Below, one piece after another: positions 60,601 through 64,000 of a stretch of 64,000 nucleotides of DNA; positions within the stretch are counted from its first letter, which is position 1; every line of letters starts with the position of its first letter. A program made the translations under genes and the position numbers. This DNA is from Cafeteria roenbergensis (taxonomy: Eukaryota; Sar; Bigyra; Bicosoecida; Cafeteriaceae). The notes below the pieces were generated by a model that was given only the letters and a program-made list of their open reading frames with translations, made no database searches and was not told the origin of the DNA. The stretch is taken from the NCBI GenBank assembly GCA_008330645.1, contig VLTN01000009.1, positions 186,001 through 250,000 on the forward strand, read 5' to 3'.

Positions 60601-63600
60601 CCGCCTGGTACGCATCGAGGGCGGAGTCCTCGGCTTCGTCGTCCTCGGCTTCGTCGTCCTTGGCTTCGTCGTCCTTGGCTTCGTCGAACTTGGCTTCGTC
60701 GAACTTGGCTTCGTCGTCCTTGGCTTCGTCGTCCTCGCCAGGGCAGTCCGTGACGGTGTCCCTCTCAGGCCTGTCGCCGCTTTGGCGGTCCACGGGGCAG
60801 TCGCTGGCTGCGGACACGGAAGCCCCCTGCGAAGCAAACGCGGTGTCCAGAGGCAGCCGAGCCGGCGAGGCGGACGTGGAGGCGGGTGCCGAGGCAGACC
60901 CTGCTCTGGCGGGTGGCGCTTCCGCGGGATCGCTGGCGGCTTCAGCCGCGCTCGAGCCCACTGTGCTGCTGGGGCCGCGGGCTTGGTCAGCCGCGGATTG
61001 GTCAGACACGGCTGGCGCCGGACTGTCGCGGGTCACGGCAGATCGTGCGGATTCCGGCGGCGCAGCCGTCGCGGGCGGAGTCCCAGGCTGAGCGGCCGCA
61101 GCAGCAGAAGGAGGGGCCCTCGCCAGTTCAGGCTCTGGCTTGCTCATCGCTGCGGCCTGCAGCTCTGGCATTGCGCCGGCGTGCTCCTCCGTCGCCAGAC
61201 CCCCGACCTCGTCGAGGCTGTCCTCACTTTCGGCCCGCGAAGGAGGGCCGGAGGGCGCGCAGTCCGGACCTCGCGGGAGGGCGGAGTCAAGATCGTGCTT
61301 GCCCTGGCGCTTGTCCGCGGCTGGCGTGCTGGCGCCGTCCGAGGAGGAGGCACGCGCTGGAGCCGGTCTTGCGGTGACCGTCTTGCCAAGCAGGGCGCTC
61401 TCGCTGGGAAGGGCCTCAAGAAGCCGGACGAGCACTCGAGTGCCGTCAGCACGCTGCAGCATTTCCTCAGTCCAGGCAGGCGCCTGCTCGGGCTCGGGCC
61501 CGGGAGCCGCGTTGGCGCGTGCACTCAAGTCGTCGGCCTGCCCAGCGGGAGTGAGCGCTCCCCCCCGCGTACTGCGGTCCGGCCGAGAGGCCGCCACAGA
61601 CGCGACGCCGCGAAGTGTGCGGCTCGGGCTGGTTGCGGAGGTGCCCGCGCCCGAGGGGTCCTCGTTGGCCAAAGCGGACGGTTCGCGACTCCGGCCGGGC
61701 AGCACCTCGCTTGCAGGCCCAGCCAGGGGGCCACTGGTGCTTCCAGCGGCACTGGGGTGGTCCAGCCGTGGGGGGCTCAGAGCAGCCGCCTCGGAGGCAG
61801 ACTGCGGGCCTTGCGAGTAGCTCGGGGGAGGCGGTGCCGGCAGCTGCTGGGCTTGCGGCCCCGGCGGCGCCTGGTTGCCGGGCGTGGGCGAGGGAGGGCC
61901 GTCAGCTGGAGCCGTCATGGCATCTGCGGCGTCGCTGAATCCGCGTTCGGGTCCGTCCCGGACCGCGGAGACGGCTAGAGGGCGGAACGGCGCCAGCTTG
62001 CCCCGGAACGGATCAGACACTTGAGGCCGACTGCGGAGCCGTGCGGCAGAGGATGCGCGCCCGGGGGGGCCCTTTCGCGCCTGCGCAGTGGTGGGCGGAG
62101 AGCCGGTGCCAGATGCCGCGGCGCGAGTCCTGGTGGACGACGCTTCCGTGCTGCGGCTGCGGCGGGGCGGCGTTGGATCCTCGAGAAGGCGCCGGGCCGC
62201 GGCGGCCAAGTCGCGGTGGCGGGCGAGCACTTGGAGCGTCGCCGGGGGAGAGCCTGGGTTTGGGCTCGTGGACCCACGAGAGCGACGAGCGTGCCCAGAC
62301 GAGCGGCGGCGCGCTGGCGAGGTGCCTGCGCTGCGGGCGCCAGAGGCGTGCGCTGTCTCGGTGCCGCGGAGGCGGGGCTGCCGCCGCCTGTCCAGGTTCT
62401 CGGCTGTAGGGAGGATCCGCGAGCTTGCAGGGGATGCGGCAGCGGCCACGCCGCGCCGCCGGACAGCCAGGCCGGTTGCGGGCGCTGCTCCGTGCTGTGC
62501 CGGCTGCTGGTTCACGCTCGGCCCGAACGAAACCCCCGCGAGCCGGGCGGAACCGGAGAGGCTGCCTGGCCCACGTCCTCGGGAAGAGGTCCCACCAACA
62601 CGACGGGAAGCCGCGGGGCTGTGGGGCGCTGGCGCAGGGCCGTTTCCGGCCAGCCCTCCGCCCGCGCTTGAACCGCGTGCAAGGCCGCCGGCTTCGCGGG
62701 AGGAGCGTATGCCGGCGGGCGACAGGCTCAAGGGCAGCTCCGAGGCGGGTGGTGACGTGGGCCTGGCCAGGGCCGAGTCGTTCGCTGCGGGGGAGGCGCG
62801 GGCAGGGCTTGCTTGCTCGGAATCGGCGGTCTCGATGGCGGGCGACGGCTGGCCGCCAGGTTGGCCGGCGTGGCCAGAGGCGGCCTGCGAGGTGGGAGGC
62901 GAAGCGGCGCCTGCACCATAACCTAGCTTAGCAGCTGTGCCGGCTCCTGGGGCCGAAGGCGTCCTCGCGGGGCTGTGAGTCAGCGGACGGGGCCTCCGGC
63001 GGGACGACCTGCCGTTGGCGCCGGCGCCACCGGCCATGCTCGACCCTGCCGACGACGACGGCCGCGATCCGGCCATGGTTGGCGTGTCTGGCCACGCCTG
63101 CTGCGCCTGAAGGCGCGCCTGCACGGCCGGGGAGGGCGGCAGCGACGCCAGGAGGGACGCGACAAGAGCGCCCGCTCCCCCGCCTCCGTTTGCGTCCCAA
63201 GACCCCCCTGCTGCCGCGCGTTGCCAGCCCCGAAGCAGCCCCGCCGAGTGGGAGGTCCCCAAGCGGGGAGAGGCGTCCAGAGCAGCTGGGCTGCCGTGCA
63301 GCGTGGCCGAGACGGATCGTGCCACGCCGGCACCGGGACTTGCCTCGCCAGCTCGCCCCCCCTGGCCGCGCGGGCTGCCGAAAGGAGCAAGCCGCGCCTC
63401 GGACAGGAATGCGCTGTCCTGCGAGGCGCCTGGAGACCAGCGAGCGGCGCCGCCGAGGCCACGGCTTCCGGCGCGCGCACCTTCGGCCGAGTCGGCAAAG
63501 GAACGCAACGACACTGAAGGGGGTGCGCGGGGCGCCCGACTCGACCCCGGCCTAGTCGTCGCCGAGGGCCCTGCACCGTGCACGGTGCTGGGTGCGCCGG

Positions 63601-63835
63601 GGGTCTCCGCGAGTGAGGTTGTGGAGGCCTTGCGCTTTGCAGCGAGCTGCGCTCTCGCTTGCCTGCGCTGCGCTTCGTCCACGGCAGCAGGGCCGCCAAA
63701 CAGCGAGTCCAGTCCGTCGTATGGCAAATGCCCCGGGCCTTCCTCACCGCCCTCTCGCGGGGGCGGCTGGGAAGGCAACGGGAACGACATTGCAAGATCG
63801 ACTGTCGGCTTGCCCGCGGGCTGGTGCCGCGCCAA
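57650..63835 (-). CDS. Giant low-complexity protein with acidic repeat, unknown function
   Basis: A 2,061-residue uninterrupted frame of unknown function. Met at 63835 is the longest start; Met16 at 63790 (MSFPLPSQPPP) is an equally good one. The first about 1,000 residues are Ser/Ala/Pro/Gly/Arg-rich and look disordered. A pentapeptide repeat EAKDD/EAKFD follows near residues 1033-1070. Two helical Ala/Leu-rich regions lie at about 1400-1640 (for example VSVSADVKALCAAVRTATLELDAAS and ERRLAAQRTALSALGSAAKEAAAIFPAVRHVV). A region near 1700-1810 (VQRASDRVIVAKALLAVRKLLGGGSPVRHAISVGRGLLG) looks globular. The last 20 residues, ASLGEVDSLDDDFDGLMRDMEF, are acidic and aromatic, like a short docking motif. 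No membrane helix or signal peptide. A scaffold or flagellar role is possible but unsupported. Confidence 0.65.
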   Translation of the reverse strand: MARHQPAGKPTVDLAMSFPLPSQPPPREGGEEGPGHLPYDGLDSLFGGPAAVDEAQRRQARAQLAAKRKASTTSLAETPGAPSTVHGAGPSATTRPGSSRAPRAPPSVSLRSFADSAEGARAGSRGLGGAARWSPGASQDSAFLSEARLAPFGSPRGQGGRAGEASPGAGVARSVSATLHGSPAALDASPRLGTSHSAGLLRGWQRAAAGGSWDANGGGGAGALVASLLASLPPSPAVQARLQAQQAWPDTPTMAGSRPSSSAGSSMAGGAGANGRSSRRRPRPLTHSPARTPSAPGAGTAAKLGYGAGAASPPTSQAASGHAGQPGGQPSPAIETADSEQASPARASPAANDSALARPTSPPASELPLSLSPAGIRSSREAGGLARGSSAGGGLAGNGPAPAPHSPAASRRVGGTSSRGRGPGSLSGSARLAGVSFGPSVNQQPAQHGAAPATGLAVRRRGVAAAASPASSRILPTAENLDRRRQPRLRGTETAHASGARSAGTSPARRRSSGHARRSRGSTSPNPGSPPATLQVLARHRDLAAAARRLLEDPTPPRRSRSTEASSTRTRAAASGTGSPPTTAQARKGPPGRASSAARLRSRPQVSDPFRGKLAPFRPLAVSAVRDGPERGFSDAADAMTAPADGPPSPTPGNQAPPGPQAQQLPAPPPPSYSQGPQSASEAAALSPPRLDHPSAAGSTSGPLAGPASEVLPGRSREPSALANEDPSGAGTSATSPSRTLRGVASVAASRPDRSTRGGALTPAGQADDLSARANAAPGPEPEQAPAWTEEMLQRADGTRVLVRLLEALPSESALLGKTVTARPAPARASSSDGASTPAADKRQGKHDLDSALPRGPDCAPSGPPSRAESEDSLDEVGGLATEEHAGAMPELQAAAMSKPEPELARAPPSAAAAAQPGTPPATAAPPESARSAVTRDSPAPAVSDQSAADQARGPSSTVGSSAAEAASDPAEAPPARAGSASAPASTSASPARLPLDTAFASQGASVSAASDCPVDRQSGDRPERDTVTDCPGEDDEAKDDEAKFDEAKFDEAKDDEAKDDEAEDDEAEDSALDAYQAARRAALPASPPSARAALRAAGISSSAGSSAAASPLRGAVPFVAMLARPLAPSPQSGASSPPEPASSPAPGTDDPAAAAREGAPRRWQPRAPQPGAGSVTDVPLVRSRARRPSPPAQAALPLLTDDTARIRASPPSRRPPPRPTDMPVVDELEADGSAWTSRRHRQSAPGVITDDDVALAAALGEPPTPSKPAALPSPGRSASPAQPQPLGSRAAGRSVSASDGLAQSSPAASAARSLAPSSGGRAAAGEPLPLVASPPPTPPAEQAAQRDAAGGTAVPPPPSHAPPAAPPLQPWHGAAGSALAACPDSPGPGSRSRALAAAQLAVLGREAGHAATRAASMLDPRALGLWLRAQSTALVSVSADVKALCAAVRTATLELDAASDESGLQGQMMSEGRQLATRASRRPGAAAAAGSAVGAGFGPAGAAGSAAAAAVSVASIAESNAAGVASADLQRLRACALAATRSLGEARQAPSATSTDRELAESRAAWAALVRHLATESAAARSQLTAARAAASADSADLERRLAAQRTALSALGSAAKEAAAIFPAVRHVVATGESGPASLARCRRLAALLGSKARAEVTNEGADHRPTLPSAGSGEGFDDEAPAPGSAAWQEAVAAAEEAARAEQRSRFEPAVAAEAARWTALAARVASAESESLAKALAGGGITNSSPSSRPSFRVAGGDAGSTAPRRSTNVQRASDRVIVAKALLAVRKLLGGGSPVRHAISVGRGLLGARAAAPVPDWLAATLSGVEQSLEGANGHQGPTEQTPSVSEGSATSLGPSDGGTAEHQPGPVEPSASSEDHLASRHPDQAGTLPSSRPSNASPEGPALSESPQSRGYSPERLVFRTASAASAGGSLPRRTDRLPRSDPPVHAAAVEAGPAEPHELDTLASTPASEDSAARRSRLALAWGPKSAAAAEQRDAFPSVSSRRLPRDHKRYLVGQPSGDARDAPCDEKGSDIASLGEVDSLDDDFDGLMRDMEF
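60626..60737. repeat. 15-bp minisatellite encoding EAKDD/EAKFD
   Basis: About seven units of GGCTTCGTCGTCCTT (variants CTC and AAC). On the minus strand each unit gives five residues (KDDEA), so copy-number change keeps the frame. Units carrying Phe in place of Asp are adjacent, suggesting duplication of a variant pair. Confidence 0.9.
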
Positions 63836-64000
63836 CTTCAGCCAGTCCGCTGGCGTCGGGTGCTACAGGGGCTTGCAGCAAGGGGCTACGCACGGGGGGA
63901 AGGGCTCCCAGCAGACCAGCCTCGCAACGCCCGGTGCAGGCCTGCGGGCAGTCCCAAGTTCGCCTGTGACTTGCTCCGCCGCGGCAGAGTCGGGTTGTCT

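Noticed and set aside
1-64000. CRISPR arrays, bacterial operons or Shine-Dalgarno-led genes
   Set aside because: No direct-repeat/spacer pattern. Spliceosomal introns, Pol III terminators and eukaryote-only families show nuclear eukaryotic DNA.

Overview
The window looks like nuclear DNA of a compact, very GC-rich protist genome with a flagellum. Protein genes are packed on both strands, often head to head. They carry few introns, mostly about 90-290 nt (one of 461 nt), with GT...CAG ends (GTGAGY or GTGCGG at the 5' side). Very long intronless frames encode Ala/Ser/Pro/Gly-rich low-complexity protein. There is a ciliary transition-zone gene (MKS1-like), a mitochondrial COX assembly gene (COX16-like), and three Pol III-type tRNA genes. 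I cannot place the species. A GC-rich flagellate, for example a bicosoecid stramenopile or a haptophyte, would fit, but that is inference. No plastid gene, virus-like element, transposon or CRISPR array was recognised.

Layout. 1-4.6 kb: an orphan gene with a His/Asp-repeat tail, then a 3-kb gene-poor, less GC-rich island. 4.6-9.5 kb: a head-to-head pair, ethanolamine-phosphate cytidylyltransferase (minus, one intron) and MKS1 (plus). 9.9-12 kb: a second member of the orphan family, inverted relative to the first. 12.3-14.1 kb: archease (plus) converging on a Bax-inhibitor/Lifeguard-type membrane protein (minus, one intron). 14.5-22.6 kb: a 2,284-residue disordered/coiled-coil protein (minus), and a small Ala-rich protein (plus). 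23.4-36.9 kb: a 4,346-residue receptor-like membrane protein with signal peptide, C-type lectin, Cys-rich repeats, about 10 cadherin repeats, about 13 IPT/TIG repeats and about 10 membrane helices. 37.4-43.3 kb: a possible ubiquitin-like/proline-rich protein, COX16, a secreted FKBP and a bZIP factor. 43.5-54.7 kb: a zinc-ribbon protein with repeated DUF3395-like units, and a huge hybrid histidine kinase whose ATP-binding part looks degenerate. 54.8-56.2 kb: a CAF16-type ABC ATPase with two introns. 56.5-57.5 kb: three identical tRNA-Gly(CCC) genes. 57.6-63.8 kb: a 2,061-residue low-complexity protein.

These genes do not form one pathway; they are ordinary eukaryotic neighbours. The most unusual items are the inverted orphan paralogues (near-identical 3' halves, with sampled differences that mostly change the protein), the giant adhesion receptor, the degenerate hybrid kinase, and the DUF3395-like repeat protein. 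All exon junctions given were read from frame, phase and splice motifs and have no transcript support here.
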